This document shows positions 7,749-16,824 of a DNA stretch of 64,000 bases, in pieces. Source of the stretch: Nonomuraea turcica (GTDB lineage: Bacteria; Actinomycetota; Actinomycetes; Streptosporangiales; Streptosporangiaceae); the NCBI RefSeq assembly GCF_030718205.1, contig NZ_JAUZQF010000020.1, positions 1 to 64,000 of the forward strand. The letters are read 5' to 3'. Every line of letters starts with the position of its first letter. Within the stretch, counting starts at the first letter, position 1. Below the pieces are notes generated by a model that worked only from the letters and a program-made list of their open reading frames with translations, was not told the DNA's origin and did not search any database. The translations under genes and the position numbers were made by a program.

Positions 7749-8474
7749 ATGTCGTCGCTCGTATTGCTGCCCGCCGTGGACGTCGTCGGTGGCCAGGCCG
7801 TACGCCTGGTCCAGGGCGAGGCCGGGACCGAGACCGGCTACGGCGCGCCGCTCGCCGCCGCGCTGGCCTGGCAGGAGGCGGGCGCCGAGTGGATCCATAT
7901 GGTGGACCTGGACGCCGCGTTCGGCCGCGGGAGCAACCGGGAGCTGATCGCCGACGTGATCGGCCGGCTGGAGGTGAACGTGGAGCTGTCCGGCGGCATC
8001 CGCGACGACGACTCGCTGGCCGCCGCCCTGGCCACCGGCTGCCGCCGGGTCAACATCGGCACCGCCGCACTGGAGAACCCCGACTGGTGCCGGAAGATCA
8101 TCGCCGAGCACGGCGACAAGATCGCGGTCGGTCTCGACGTGCGCGGCACGACCCTGGCCGCCAGAGGCTGGACCGAGGAGGCGGGCGACCTGTGGGAGGT
8201 GCTCGACCGGCTGGAGGCCGACGGCTGCCCCCGCTACGTCGTCACCGACGTGACCAAGGACGGCATGCTCCAGGGCCCCAACGTGGACCTCTACCGCCGG
8301 ATCTGCTCCCGTACCGACAAGCCGGTGATCGCCAGCGGCGGCGTCTCCAGCCTGGATGACCTGGTCACACTCGCCGGTCTCGTCCCGGACGGACTGGAAG
8401 GGGCCATCGTGGGCAGAGCCCTTTACGCTCACGCGTTCACATTGGAAAACGCGCTTGCCGCGGTGCGCGGGTGA
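7749..8474 (+). CDS. priA: Bifunctional HisA/TrpF phosphoribosyl isomerase
   Basis: 241 residues, a (beta/alpha)8 barrel. PriA performs the Amadori isomerisation of ProFAR (His pathway) and of phosphoribosyl anthranilate (Trp pathway). Marks of the family are LLPAVDVVGGQAVRLVQGE with catalytic D11, phosphate loops SGGIRDDDSL and IASGGVSSLDDL, and the TKDG motif supplying the second acidic residue. No separate trpF exists in the trp cluster of this window, which supports the dual role. The stop overlaps a GTG of the next reading frame, although the RidA-like gene probably starts further in. Confidence 0.95.
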   Translation: MSSLVLLPAVDVVGGQAVRLVQGEAGTETGYGAPLAAALAWQEAGAEWIHMVDLDAAFGRGSNRELIADVIGRLEVNVELSGGIRDDDSLAAALATGCRRVNIGTAALENPDWCRKIIAEHGDKIAVGLDVRGTTLAARGWTEEAGDLWEVLDRLEADGCPRYVVTDVTKDGMLQGPNVDLYRRICSRTDKPVIASGGVSSLDDLVTLAGLVPDGLEGAIVGRALYAHAFTLENALAAVRG

Positions 8475-8494
8475 CTTCGCCGGGAGGGGGCGGG

Positions 8495-8905
8495 ATGAGC
8501 GTAGGTAGCGTCAGCATGCAGAGCATCGGGCCGAGGGTGTTCTCGGGTGGCATCTGGGAGGAGAAGTACGGCTACGCGCGCGCCGTGGTCGTCGGAGAGC
8601 GGGTGATCGTCTCCGGCTGCACGGCCACGGTCGACGGCGAGGTGCGCCACGTCGGCGACGCCTACCACCAGAGCCTGACCGCGATCGACATCGCCCTGAC
8701 GGCCGTCCTGGCGGGCGGGCTGACCCGCGAGGACGTCGTCATGGTCCGTTACTACGTGGTCGAGCAGCGCCACTTCGACCTCGTCGGGCAGGCCATCGCC
8801 GAGGTGCTCGGCGAGGTGCGGCCCGCCTGCACGGGCGTACGGGTGGCCGGCCTGGTCGACCCGAGAATGCTGGTCGAGATCGAAATCGAGGCATTGCGAG
8901 CATGA
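8495..8905 (+). CDS. RidA (YjgF/YER057c/UK114) family protein
   Basis: 136 residues with the RidA core: RVIVSGCTATVDGEV, DAYHQSLTAIDIAL, and a C-terminal RPACTGVRVAGLVDPRMLVEIE with the Arg that binds carboxylates in enamine/imine deaminases. Such enzymes clear reactive 2-aminoacrylate and other enamines. The ATG at 8495 has GGGAGGGGG seven bases upstream. A GTG at 8471 overlapping the priA stop and an ATG at 8516 are alternatives. Placement between priA and hisF suggests co-expression with histidine synthesis. The stop overlaps the hisF ATG (ATGA). Confidence 0.85.
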   Translation: MSVGSVSMQSIGPRVFSGGIWEEKYGYARAVVVGERVIVSGCTATVDGEVRHVGDAYHQSLTAIDIALTAVLAGGLTREDVVMVRYYVVEQRHFDLVGQAIAEVLGEVRPACTGVRVAGLVDPRMLVEIEIEALRA

Positions 8906-9663
8906 CCGTAGCGGTAAGAGTCATTCCCTGTCTCGACGTGGACGCCGGCCGTGTGGTCAAGGGCGTCAACTTCGAGAACCTGCGCGACGCGGGCGACCCC
9001 GTGGAGCTGGCCAGGCGCTACGACGAGGAGGGCGCCGACGAGCTGACCTTCCTCGACATCACCGCCTCGTCCGGCGAGCGCGAGACCATGCTCGACGTCG
9101 TACGCAGGACCGCCGAACAGGTGTTCATCCCGCTCACCGTCGGTGGCGGGGTGCGGTCGGTCGAGGACGTCAACCGGTTGCTGCGGGCCGGCGCCGACAA
9201 GGTGTCGCTCAACACGGCCGCCATCGCCCGGCCGGAGCTGCTCACCGAGGCGTCCCGGCGCTTCGGCGCCCAGTGCGTCGTGTTGTCCGTGGACGCCCGG
9301 CGTGCGCCGGGCACACCGAGCGGCTTCGAGGTGACCACGCACGGCGGGCGGCGCGGCACCGGCATCGACGCGGTGGAGTGGGCGGCGCGCGGCGAGGAGC
9401 TGGGGGTGGGAGAGATCCTGCTCAACTCGATGGACGGTGACGGCACGCTCGACGGCTACGACCTGGAGATGCTGCGGGCGGTCCGGGCGGCCGTGCGGGT
9501 TCCTGTGATCGCCAGCGGCGGGGCCGGGCGTCTGGAGGACTTCCCGCCGGCGGTGGCGGCGGGCGCGGACGCCGTCCTGGCGGCCAGCGTCTTCCACTTC
9601 GGCACGCTCAAGATCTCCGAGGTCAAGAACACGCTCCGCATGGCGGGCCACCCCGTCCGCTGA
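8902..9663 (+). CDS. hisF: Imidazole glycerol phosphate synthase, cyclase subunit
   Basis: 253 residues, the usual length. HisF uses ammonia from HisH to cleave and cyclise PRFAR. Catalytic D12 lies in RVIPCLDVDAGRVVKG; phosphate-binding loops are TVGGGVRSVEDV and IASGGAGRLEDF; the second catalytic Asp lies in ILLNSMDGDGTLDGYD. The ATG overlaps the preceding stop by four bases. It closes the first his block; the next gene converges from the other strand 23 bp away. Confidence 0.97.
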   Translation: MTVAVRVIPCLDVDAGRVVKGVNFENLRDAGDPVELARRYDEEGADELTFLDITASSGERETMLDVVRRTAEQVFIPLTVGGGVRSVEDVNRLLRAGADKVSLNTAAIARPELLTEASRRFGAQCVVLSVDARRAPGTPSGFEVTTHGGRRGTGIDAVEWAARGEELGVGEILLNSMDGDGTLDGYDLEMLRAVRAAVRVPVIASGGAGRLEDFPPAVAAGADAVLAASVFHFGTLKISEVKNTLRMAGHPVR

Positions 9664-9686
9664 CCTGCCGGCCGGCACTGCGGCGT

Positions 9687-11048
9687 TCAGAACACCCGCA
9701 GGTGGTTGAACAGCTCATAGGAGGCGTCCTTCGCGCCGAACGCGGCCGCCTCCGACCGCTTGACGGCCAGGTACGCGCTGCGCCGCAGCGGCCCGAGCGC
9801 CTCCATGAGCAGTTCGTCGGCCTCCAGCGCGTCCAGCGCCTCGTCCAGCGACGACGGCAGGCGCGGGTATCGGCCGGGCCGCGTGTCGGGGTCCACGTCC
9901 ACGGGCGCCCCCGGGTCGAGCTTGCGCCGGATCCCGTCCAGGCCGGCGTGGATCACGGCCCCCAGCGACAGGTACGGGTTGGCGGAGGAGTCCGACGGCT
10001 TCAGCTCCAGGTTCAGCTCACCGGTCTCACCGATCGGCGAGCACACGCGTACGGCGGCCTCCCGGTTGTCGAGCCCGTACACCGCGTACGCGCTGGACCA
10101 CATGCGGGGCGCCAGGCGGCGGAAGCTGTTGACGCTGCCGCACGTCAGCGCGGTCAGGGCGGGCAGGTGGGCGAGCAGGCCGCCGATGAAGCCGTCACGC
10201 ACCTCCCCGTCGGCGGCGAAGACGTTGCGGGTGTCGTTCCACAGCGACAGGTGCAGGTGGGCGCCGTTGCCGGCCTGGTCGGCCAGCGGCTTGGGGGCCA
10301 GCGTGGCCCACAGCTGCATCCGCAGGGCCACGCCGCGCACGGTCTCCCTGAACAGGACGTGGTTGTCGGCGGCCCGCAGCGCGGGCGCGTGCCTGATCGA
10401 CAGCTCCTGCTGGCCGGGCCCCAGCTCCGGGTGGTAGTGCTCGACGCGCAGGCCCTGTGTCTCCAGGGCGCGGATGAGCTTGACGGTGTAGTCGTGCGCC
10501 GTGTCGAACCCGGCGTTGGCATAGCAGAGCGAATCGTCAATCGGCACCAGCCGGTCCGGGCCGCCTGTCGGGTCGGGAAGGCGGCGGCCCAGAGTGAACT
10601 CCGGCTCGAACGCCGCCTGGAGCGTGTAACCCTCCGTGGCCAGCTCGGCGATCGCGTCCTTGAGAAATGTCCGCGCGCACGCCTCCCACGGCGAGCCGTC
10701 TGGCCGCCGCAGATCCGACAACATCGCCGCCGCGCCGGGTGCGTGAGGCAAAGGGACGTACGTGGCAGGGTCGGGGACGATGCGGACCTCGCCCACCGGA
10801 CCCATCTGCTCGACGTCCTGGAGCTGGTCGAGCATGTTCATCGCCATCATGGCCACCGTGTGCCCGATGCCGGTGTTGAGCCGTTCGGCCAACCGTGATC
10901 GGGAAGCCGCTTTACCACGAATGACGCCACCGTGGTCGGCGTACAGAAAACGAATCAGCTCGATGCCCTCGAGCTCGGCGCGTTCGAGAATGCGCCGGAC
11001 GTTCGGATCAAGCTGATTGATCTTGCTGCCGCTAGGGCGATCTCTCAT
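9687..11048 (-). CDS. Glutamine synthetase family protein
   Basis: 453 residues. It is related to glutamine synthetase but of the divergent class that includes gamma-glutamyl-amine ligases. The catalytic domain has AAFEPEFTLGRR (metal-binding Glu), the GNGAHLHLSLWND block (equivalent to the HVHQSL motif), and AAVRVCSPIGETGELNLELKPSDSSANPYL with ATP/metal residues. It lacks the adenylylation loop Tyr block of GlnA-I. The N-terminus (LYADHGGVIRGKA) fits the beta-grasp domain. The substrate amine cannot be read from sequence. It stands alone on the reverse strand, converging with hisF. Confidence 0.85.
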   Translation of the reverse strand: MRDRPSGSKINQLDPNVRRILERAELEGIELIRFLYADHGGVIRGKAASRSRLAERLNTGIGHTVAMMAMNMLDQLQDVEQMGPVGEVRIVPDPATYVPLPHAPGAAAMLSDLRRPDGSPWEACARTFLKDAIAELATEGYTLQAAFEPEFTLGRRLPDPTGGPDRLVPIDDSLCYANAGFDTAHDYTVKLIRALETQGLRVEHYHPELGPGQQELSIRHAPALRAADNHVLFRETVRGVALRMQLWATLAPKPLADQAGNGAHLHLSLWNDTRNVFAADGEVRDGFIGGLLAHLPALTALTCGSVNSFRRLAPRMWSSAYAVYGLDNREAAVRVCSPIGETGELNLELKPSDSSANPYLSLGAVIHAGLDGIRRKLDPGAPVDVDPDTRPGRYPRLPSSLDEALDALEADELLMEALGPLRRSAYLAVKRSEAAAFGAKDASYELFNHLRVF

Positions 11049-11108
11049 CCTGCCTGCGTAGCACGATCTGGCAGCGCGGGGAAGCGTCTGCCACAGGCAG
11101 AACCCTCG

Positions 11109-11270
11109 CTAGGCCAGAACCCTGGTAAAGAATGTCGCCAACTGATTGGCTCCTTGGACGATTCCGTCGAACACACCTCTGACCGCGTCGGCGGCCTGGT
11201 CCGGCTGGGTGAACAGGTAGAAGATCACGAACGCGACAGCCGCGTAGGTGATCACCTTCTTGACCTGCAT
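11109..11270 (-). CDS. Small single-pass membrane protein
   Basis: 53 residues. A hydrophobic segment (ITYAAVAFVIFYLF) follows MQVKK, then an amphipathic tail (DAVRGVFDGIVQGANQLATFFTRVLA). The ATG at 11270 has GGAGG six bases upstream on the reverse strand, which decides it against the longer reading from 11330. Short proteins of this layout are common in actinobacteria, but I know no function. It lies 60 bp downstream of nothing coding on its strand and upstream of the glutamine synthetase-like gene, so the two may be cotranscribed. Confidence 0.65.
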   Translation of the reverse strand: MQVKKVITYAAVAFVIFYLFTQPDQAADAVRGVFDGIVQGANQLATFFTRVLA

Positions 11271-11455
11271 AGGGGCCTCCTGCAGTCCATTCCCAGCCGT
11301 ATATACCCGGATCTGGGCGATCACTGGCATCCTCTGTGAAGATGTTCATGATCCTAACCGGGGGCTTCCTTTCCTCTGCCATGGTAAAGGCTTGGCTTGA
11401 TGCGCGAGCACTTACCACGCCGGGTTTCCGCGATGGGTGAGCCGGAGCAGGAGGG

Positions 11456-12085
11456 CTACATGCCCAGGGAGGCCGCGCGCAGCTGGGAGACGGCGTGGGG
11501 CTCGCCGGTGAGCTCCACGCGGGCGTGCTCCTGGCGGCCGAAGCAGAACATCAGCAGCTCGGAGGCCGTCCCCGTCACCTCCACCCGGGGGCCCTGACGG
11601 GGGCCGCCGAGCGCGACGCCGCCGCCGAGGCGGTGCAGGACCACGCCCACGGGTGACTTGCGCAGCATCAGCCTGGCGCCGTTCGCGACCCGCTTCCAGA
11701 TGAGCCGGTCGAGGTCGGCGGGCAGCTCGCGCGGCTCCCAGGACGGCTGCGCGCGGCGCACGTCTTCGTGGTGCACGAAGAACTCCAGTGCGTTGACGGC
11801 CTCGTCGAGGAACGGCAGCATGCCGTAGACGCCACCCGGCTTGCGCACCATGGCGACCAGTTCGGGATAGGGGTGCTTGGCCTTGAGCCCGTCCTGGACC
11901 GAGGCGGTGTAGCCGGCCAGGGGCTTGAGCGCGATCCCGCCCATCGCGTCGGGCCGGCGCTCGCGCAACACCAGGTGGGCGGCCAGGTCGTAGGTGGTCC
12001 AGCCCGCGCAGAGCGTCGGCGCGTCCGGCCCGAGCCGGTCGAGCAGGTCGCAGAGCGCGGCGCGTTCGCTACGAGCGTGAGTCAC
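11456..12085 (-). CDS. TIGR03085-like metal-binding protein (DinB/mycothiol-isomerase fold)
   Basis: 209 residues. N-terminal four-helix DinB-like domain with TLCAGWTTYDLAAHLVLRERRPD (first His ligand region) and FFVHHEDVRRAQPSW (second His region), as in mycothiol-dependent maleylpyruvate isomerase-type proteins and the TIGR03085 group. The C-terminal part (PRVEVTGTASELLMFCFGRQ) is the small SCP2-like domain often attached. It may use mycothiol, the actinobacterial thiol, but the reaction is unknown. It lies divergent from the ABC exporter pair with 89 bp between starts. Confidence 0.78.
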   Translation of the reverse strand: MTHARSERAALCDLLDRLGPDAPTLCAGWTTYDLAAHLVLRERRPDAMGGIALKPLAGYTASVQDGLKAKHPYPELVAMVRKPGGVYGMLPFLDEAVNALEFFVHHEDVRRAQPSWEPRELPADLDRLIWKRVANGARLMLRKSPVGVVLHRLGGGVALGGPRQGPRVEVTGTASELLMFCFGRQEHARVELTGEPHAVSQLRAASLGM

Positions 12086-12174
12086 GTGGTCAACCCTACC
12101 CGTGGGAATAACTGGTTGATCAGAGGTGATGTAGTGACTTGCGTACAGACGTCAGCTGAAGGGGAGCCTACCGA

Positions 12175-14031
12175 GTGGCGAGCAAGGTCACCTCGGCCGT
12201 GATGCGCCAAGGACTACGGGTCCTTGGGGTGGCCGTTCGCACCGAGAAGGCGGTCTTCACGCTGGCCGTGCTGGCCAGCGCCGTCTATGGCGGCATGACC
12301 GTGGCCTCGGCCTGGGCGCTCGGCTGGGCCACGCAGCACGTGCTGCTGCCCTCGTTCGCCGAGGGCCGGGTGGCCACGGGGGCGCTGTGGACCGGGGTGT
12401 TCCTCATCATCGGCACGGCGCTGCTCAAGGCGTTCGGCGTGGCGGGCCGCCGCATCCTGGCCGGGATCATGCAATATCGCATGCAGGCCAGGTCGCGCAG
12501 GGACGTCACCCAGCAGTATCTGCGGCTGCCGCTGTCCTGGCACCACCGGCACCCCACCGGGCAGCTGCTGTCCAACGCCAGCGCCGACGCCGAGGCGGCC
12601 TGGGCGCCGCTCGCGCCGCTGCCGATGGCCGTCGGCGTGGTCGTCATGCTGGTCACGGCGGCGATCGCGATGCTCTTCACCGACCTCGTGCTCGCGCTCG
12701 TCGGCTTCCTCATCTTCCCGGCCATCGCCGTGCTCAATCTCGTCTACCAGCGCAAGCTGAGCCCGCTCGCGACCCGCGCGCAGCAACTGCGCGCCGAGGT
12801 CAGCGAGATCGCGCACGAGAGCTTCGACGGCGCGCTCGTCGTCAAGACCCTCGGCAGGGAGGACCTGGAGACCGAGCGATTCCAGCGCCGCGCCCACGAG
12901 CTGCGCGATGCCAACATCGCCGTCGGCCGGGTGCGCGGGCTGTTCGACCCGATGCTCGAGGCGCTGCCCACGATCGGCGTGCTGGCGGTGCTCGCCGTGG
13001 GCGCGCTGCGTCTGTCCGGGGGCTCCATCGTCGCCGGCGACCTGATCCAGGTCGCCTACCTGTTCACGCTGCTGGCCTTCCCGATCAGGGCGCTCGGCTG
13101 GGTGCTGGCGGAGCTGCCGCGCAGCGTCGTCGGCTGGGAGCGGGTGCAGGCCGTCCTGGAGGCGACGGGCTCCATGGCGTACGGCGATGCCGCCACGACC
13201 TCCCCGGCGCCCGCCGAGCTGGAGGTGCGGGGGGTGTCGTACCGCTACGGCGAGGCGGAAGTGCTGCACGACGTCACCTTCGACGTGCCGGCCGGCCGGA
13301 CCGTCGCCCTCGTCGGGCCCACCGGATCCGGCAAGTCCACGCTGGTGCAGCTGCTCGTGCGGCTGGTCGACCCTGACACGGGACAGGTCGTGCTCGACGG
13401 CGTCGACCTGCGGGAGCTGGCGTACGGCGGGGTCGCCGCGTCGGTGGCGCTGGTGCCGCAGCAGACGTTCCTGTTCGACGACACCGTGCGCGGCAACGTC
13501 GCGCTAGGCCTGGAGAGCGCCGACGAGGACGTGTGGTCCGCGCTGCGCCTGGCCCAGGCCGACGGCTTCGTCGCCAGGCTGCCCGACGGCCTCGGAACCC
13601 GCGTCGGCGAGCGCGGCGCGACCCTGTCCGGCGGACAGCGTCAGCGACTGGCCCTGGCCCGCGCGATCGTGCGCCGGCCCCGCCTGCTCGTGCTCGACGA
13701 CGCGACCTCCAGCGTCGACCCCCAGGTCGAGGCCAGGATCCTGTACGGGCTCCGGGACGCCGCCGAGGCGTCCACCGTCGTGGTCGTCGCCTACCGCATG
13801 GCCACCATCGCGCTGGCCGACGAGGTCGTCTACCTCGACCACGGACGGGTCGTGGACCGCGGGCCGCACGAGGAGCTGCTGGCCCGCTGCGCGGGCTACC
13901 GCAACCTGGTGACCGCCTACGAGCGCGAGGAAGCCGAGCGCGCCGCCATCGACATCCAGACCGAAGACGAAAAGATCCTCAAGGGAGAGGAAGACGTGCT
14001 GGCGGGAGAGGAAGAGGGAGTCAGCGCATGA
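12175..14031 (+). CDS. ABC exporter, membrane-ATPase half transporter, degenerate ATPase site
   Basis: 618 residues: six membrane helices (about 20-330), then a nucleotide-binding domain (about 350-585). Walker A is GPTGSGKS, signature LSGGQRQRL, Walker B LLVLDDATSSVD. The catalytic Glu after Walker B is Asp (D509) and the H-loop His is Tyr (Y540, AYRMAT), so this half probably hydrolyses ATP poorly. An acidic tail (EREEAERAAIDI...EEEGVSA) follows. GTG start with GAAGGGGAG upstream. The stop overlaps the ATG of the second half transporter (ATGA), so the two form a heterodimeric exporter. Substrate unknown. Confidence 0.92.
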   Translation: MASKVTSAVMRQGLRVLGVAVRTEKAVFTLAVLASAVYGGMTVASAWALGWATQHVLLPSFAEGRVATGALWTGVFLIIGTALLKAFGVAGRRILAGIMQYRMQARSRRDVTQQYLRLPLSWHHRHPTGQLLSNASADAEAAWAPLAPLPMAVGVVVMLVTAAIAMLFTDLVLALVGFLIFPAIAVLNLVYQRKLSPLATRAQQLRAEVSEIAHESFDGALVVKTLGREDLETERFQRRAHELRDANIAVGRVRGLFDPMLEALPTIGVLAVLAVGALRLSGGSIVAGDLIQVAYLFTLLAFPIRALGWVLAELPRSVVGWERVQAVLEATGSMAYGDAATTSPAPAELEVRGVSYRYGEAEVLHDVTFDVPAGRTVALVGPTGSGKSTLVQLLVRLVDPDTGQVVLDGVDLRELAYGGVAASVALVPQQTFLFDDTVRGNVALGLESADEDVWSALRLAQADGFVARLPDGLGTRVGERGATLSGGQRQRLALARAIVRRPRLLVLDDATSSVDPQVEARILYGLRDAAEASTVVVVAYRMATIALADEVVYLDHGRVVDRGPHEELLARCAGYRNLVTAYEREEAERAAIDIQTEDEKILKGEEDVLAGEEEGVSA

Positions 14032-15809
14032 CGACGCAGAGCATCCAGCGCGACTCCGGCCGCTCGGCGCTGGCCACCATCCGCACGGGCCTGTCGCTGA
14101 CGCCCGAGTTCCGCAAGGGGCTCGCGGGCACGATGGTCCTGGCCGTCATCGCGACCGTGGGCAAGATCATCGTGCCGATCGCGGTCCAGCAGACGATCGA
14201 CACGGGGCTCAAGGGCGGCGCCCCGGACATCTCGTACATCACCGCGGCCGTCCTCGTGTGCGCGGCGGCCGTCGTGCTCACGGCGTTCGCCGGCTACGTC
14301 ATGAACGTCCGCCTCTACAAGGCCACCGAGTCGTCCCTGGCGACCCTGCGCGTCCGCGGCTTCAGGCACGTGCACGACCTGTCGGTGCTCACCCAGAACA
14401 CCGAGCGCCGCGGCGCCCTGGTCTCACGCGTCACCAACGACATCGATCAGATCAGCACCTTCATGCAATGGGGCGGGCTGATGATCATCGTGGCGTTCGG
14501 GCAGCTGCTGGTGGCGACCGTGCTGATGTTCGTCTACTCCTGGCAGCTGACGCTCGTGGTCTGGGCGTGCTTCATCCCGCTGATGATCGCCCTGCCGCGC
14601 TTCCAGCGGCTGCTGTCGCGGGCGTACACGGTGGTGCGCGAGCGCACCGGCGACATGCTCGCCGCGATCAGCGAGTCCGTCGTCGGCGCCGCCGTCATCC
14701 GGGCCTACGCGTCGGAGCGGCGTACCGCCGAGCGGATCGGCAAGGCCGTGAACGCCAACAGGTCCGCCCAGGTCAGGGCGCAGACCATCGTCGGTTTCGT
14801 GTTCCCGCTGACGGAGATCGTGGCCGCCGTCGCGATCGCCGGCATCGTGCTGCTCGGTGTGCGGCTGGGCCTGTCGGGCGACATCACGCAGGGCGAGCTG
14901 GTGGCGTTCCTGTTCCTGGTCACGCTGTTCGTGTCGCCGCTGCAGACCGCCACCGAGGTCCTCAACGAGGCCCAGAACGCCGTCGCCGGCTGGCGGCGCA
15001 TCCTCGGCGTGCTGGACACGCCGGCCGACGTGGCCGACCCCGGTGAGAAGGGCGTGGAGCTGCCGCGCGGCCCCATCTCCGTCGCCTTCGAGGAGGTGCA
15101 CTTCTCCTACCCCGCAGGCCCGCCCGTGCTGCGCGAGGTCACGCTCGAGATCCCGCCCCGCTCCCGCATCGCGGTGGTGGGGGAGACCGGCTCGGGCAAG
15201 ACCACGTTCGCCAAGCTCCTGACGCGGTTGATGGACCCGGGCTCGGGACGGGTCACGATCGACGGCCACGACCTGCGCGACGTGCGCTTCTCCTCGCTGC
15301 GCGAGCGCATCGTCATGGTGCCGCAGGACGGGTTCCTGTTCGACGGGACGCTGGAGGAGAACATCCGCTACGGCAGGCCGGGGGCCAGCCGCGCGGAGAT
15401 CGAGCTCGCGCTGACCGAGCTGGGCCTGGCGGACTGGCTCGAGGGTCTGCCGACCGGCCTGGACACGCCCGTCGGCCAGCGGGGCGAGTCGCTGTCGGCG
15501 GGCGAGCGCCAGCTCGTCGCCCTGGCCCGCGCCTACCTCGCCGACCCCGACCTGCTCCTGCTGGACGAGGCCACCTCAGCGGTGGACCCGGCCACGGAGG
15601 TACGGCTGGCCCGCGCGCTCGAAGGCGTGACCCGCGGCCGTACTGCCATCTCGATCGCCCACCGCCTGTCCACGGCCGAGAACGCCGACGAGGTGCTGGT
15701 GTTCGACGCGGGCCGCCTGGTTCAGCGCGGGGCGCACGCCGAGCTGGTGAACGAGCCGGGCGTGTACGCCGACCTGCACGCCTCCTGGATCTCCGCCGCC
15801 CACTCGTGA
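14028..15809 (+). CDS. ABC exporter, second half transporter with canonical ATPase
   Basis: 593 residues: six membrane helices (about 30-325) and a nucleotide-binding domain with Walker A GETGSGKTT, signature LSAGERQLV, Walker B LLLLDEATSAVD with the catalytic Glu, and H-loop SIAHRLST. It therefore supplies the active residues missing in its partner, as in other heterodimeric type IV exporters. The ATG at 14028 overlaps the upstream stop; the longer open frame to the left is out-of-frame sequence of the partner gene. The gene ends three bases before the converging RsbW-like gene, leaving no room for a separate terminator. Confidence 0.93.
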   Translation: MTTQSIQRDSGRSALATIRTGLSLTPEFRKGLAGTMVLAVIATVGKIIVPIAVQQTIDTGLKGGAPDISYITAAVLVCAAAVVLTAFAGYVMNVRLYKATESSLATLRVRGFRHVHDLSVLTQNTERRGALVSRVTNDIDQISTFMQWGGLMIIVAFGQLLVATVLMFVYSWQLTLVVWACFIPLMIALPRFQRLLSRAYTVVRERTGDMLAAISESVVGAAVIRAYASERRTAERIGKAVNANRSAQVRAQTIVGFVFPLTEIVAAVAIAGIVLLGVRLGLSGDITQGELVAFLFLVTLFVSPLQTATEVLNEAQNAVAGWRRILGVLDTPADVADPGEKGVELPRGPISVAFEEVHFSYPAGPPVLREVTLEIPPRSRIAVVGETGSGKTTFAKLLTRLMDPGSGRVTIDGHDLRDVRFSSLRERIVMVPQDGFLFDGTLEENIRYGRPGASRAEIELALTELGLADWLEGLPTGLDTPVGQRGESLSAGERQLVALARAYLADPDLLLLDEATSAVDPATEVRLARALEGVTRGRTAISIAHRLSTAENADEVLVFDAGRLVQRGAHAELVNEPGVYADLHASWISAAHS

Positions 15810-15812
15810 CGA

Positions 15813-16214
15813 TCACTCGCAGACGGCGGCGAACGTCACGGTCGTCCCCTGGGGCCCCGACACGATCGTGATGTGATCGCACAACATCCGCGTCAGCCAC
15901 AATCCCCGCCCGCGGCCCTCGAACCACGCGGGCGGGCTCATGTCGCCCAGCCATCCCGGCGGCAACCCCGGCCCCTCGTCGCTCACCTCGCACCACAGCC
16001 GCCCGCCGTACGCCCACAGCCGCAGCCGCCCGTGCCCGCCGCCGTGCACCACCGCGTTGGTGGTGATCTCGTTGGCCGCCAGCACGAAGTCCTCCAGACG
16101 CCGCCCCGTCATCCCCTCGGAGGCGGCGTGCTCGGCGACCGCCCTGCGCAAGAATGTGACCCGCCCGCGCGCGATGCTCGCGCACCACACCTGCCTGCAC
16201 ATCGGCTTACACAT
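15813..16214 (-). CDS. RsbW-like ATP-binding protein (GHKL fold)
   Basis: About 133 residues. The N box is VLAANEITTNAVVHGGG; the G1 box is VSDEGPGLPP and the G2 region is FEGRGRGLWLTRML. This is the serine-kinase/anti-sigma fold of the RsbW/SpoIIAB family, abundant in actinobacteria. The start is uncertain: ATG 16214 and ATG 16202 are plausible, while a GTG at 16307 sits on top of its own ribosome-site-like GGGGGAGG and so is less likely. It is divergent from a STAS-domain gene, its likely antagonist. No sigma factor gene is adjacent. Confidence 0.75.
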   Translation of the reverse strand: MCKPMCRQVWCASIARGRVTFLRRAVAEHAASEGMTGRRLEDFVLAANEITTNAVVHGGGHGRLRLWAYGGRLWCEVSDEGPGLPPGWLGDMSPPAWFEGRGRGLWLTRMLCDHITIVSGPQGTTVTFAAVCE

Positions 16215-16459
16215 GTGAGCCGCACCTCGCCCGCCCGGCGAACGGCAGGCGGACGTGACCACCCGGATCCGGGCCGAGAACGGACCCCGCGACGTGCATG
16301 GCGGCACCTCCCCCTAGCACGCGTCGCCGAAGAAAATACCCCTCGCCACGCCATCACGTAGTGCATTCTCTGCAAAACCCACCGTGATGTGACGCTGATC
16401 GGTGTACCTTTTCGGCCGGGGCCGCCCACGGGCAGGAGCGCCCGGCGTGGGCAGGGGGC
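16215..16459. other. Divergent promoter region of RsbW-like and STAS genes
   Basis: No gene supported. The strip 16320-16400 is AT-richer (GAAAATACCCC, TTCTGCAAAACC) and probably holds the promoters of the two divergent genes. No clear -35/-10 pair was found. Confidence 0.35.
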
Positions 16460-16810
16460 ATGAGGAGCATGAGTGTGGATGTGCTGGAGATGACGCGACG
16501 CCGACATGGCGAGCTCGTGGTGGTCAGCCTGGCGGGAGAGGTGGACGTCGACAACGCGTCCCGGGTCCGGCGGTGCCTCGACGAGGCGGTGGAGACCCAC
16601 GGACCCCGGCTGGTGGTGGATCTGACCGCGCTGACGTTCATCGACACGACGGGGCTCGGGGTCCTCGTGCGCCAGCTGGCCGACCTGCGCGCGCGCGACG
16701 GCAGCATGGCGCTGGTCGCGCCGGACGGCCAGGTGCTACGGCGGCTGCGCAGGACCAACCTGGCCCCCCTCTTCCCGATCTACGACACCCTCTCCCAGGC
16801 CCTGGCCTGA
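16460..16810 (+). CDS. Anti-sigma factor antagonist (STAS domain)
   Basis: 116 residues, nearly all STAS domain (about 10-112). The core LVVVSLAGEVDVDNASRVR and DLTALTFIDTTGLGVLVR is typical of RsbV/SpoIIAA proteins. The phosphoacceptor position, normally Ser in DSSGL, is Thr here (T63-T64, DTTGL). The partner kinase is likely the divergent RsbW-like protein, which would phosphorylate it to release or hold a sigma factor. Start at ATG 16460 or the second ATG 16469. It ends 48 bp before hisI and may be cotranscribed with it. Confidence 0.85.
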   Translation: MRSMSVDVLEMTRRRHGELVVVSLAGEVDVDNASRVRRCLDEAVETHGPRLVVDLTALTFIDTTGLGVLVRQLADLRARDGSMALVAPDGQVLRRLRRTNLAPLFPIYDTLSQALA

Positions 16811-16824
16811 GGCACGAGGCGGCG

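Noticed and set aside
9666..9677. Palindrome TGCCGGCCGGCA between hisF and the glutamine synthetase-like gene as a terminator
   Set aside because: It has no loop and no U run; such palindromes are common by chance at this GC content.
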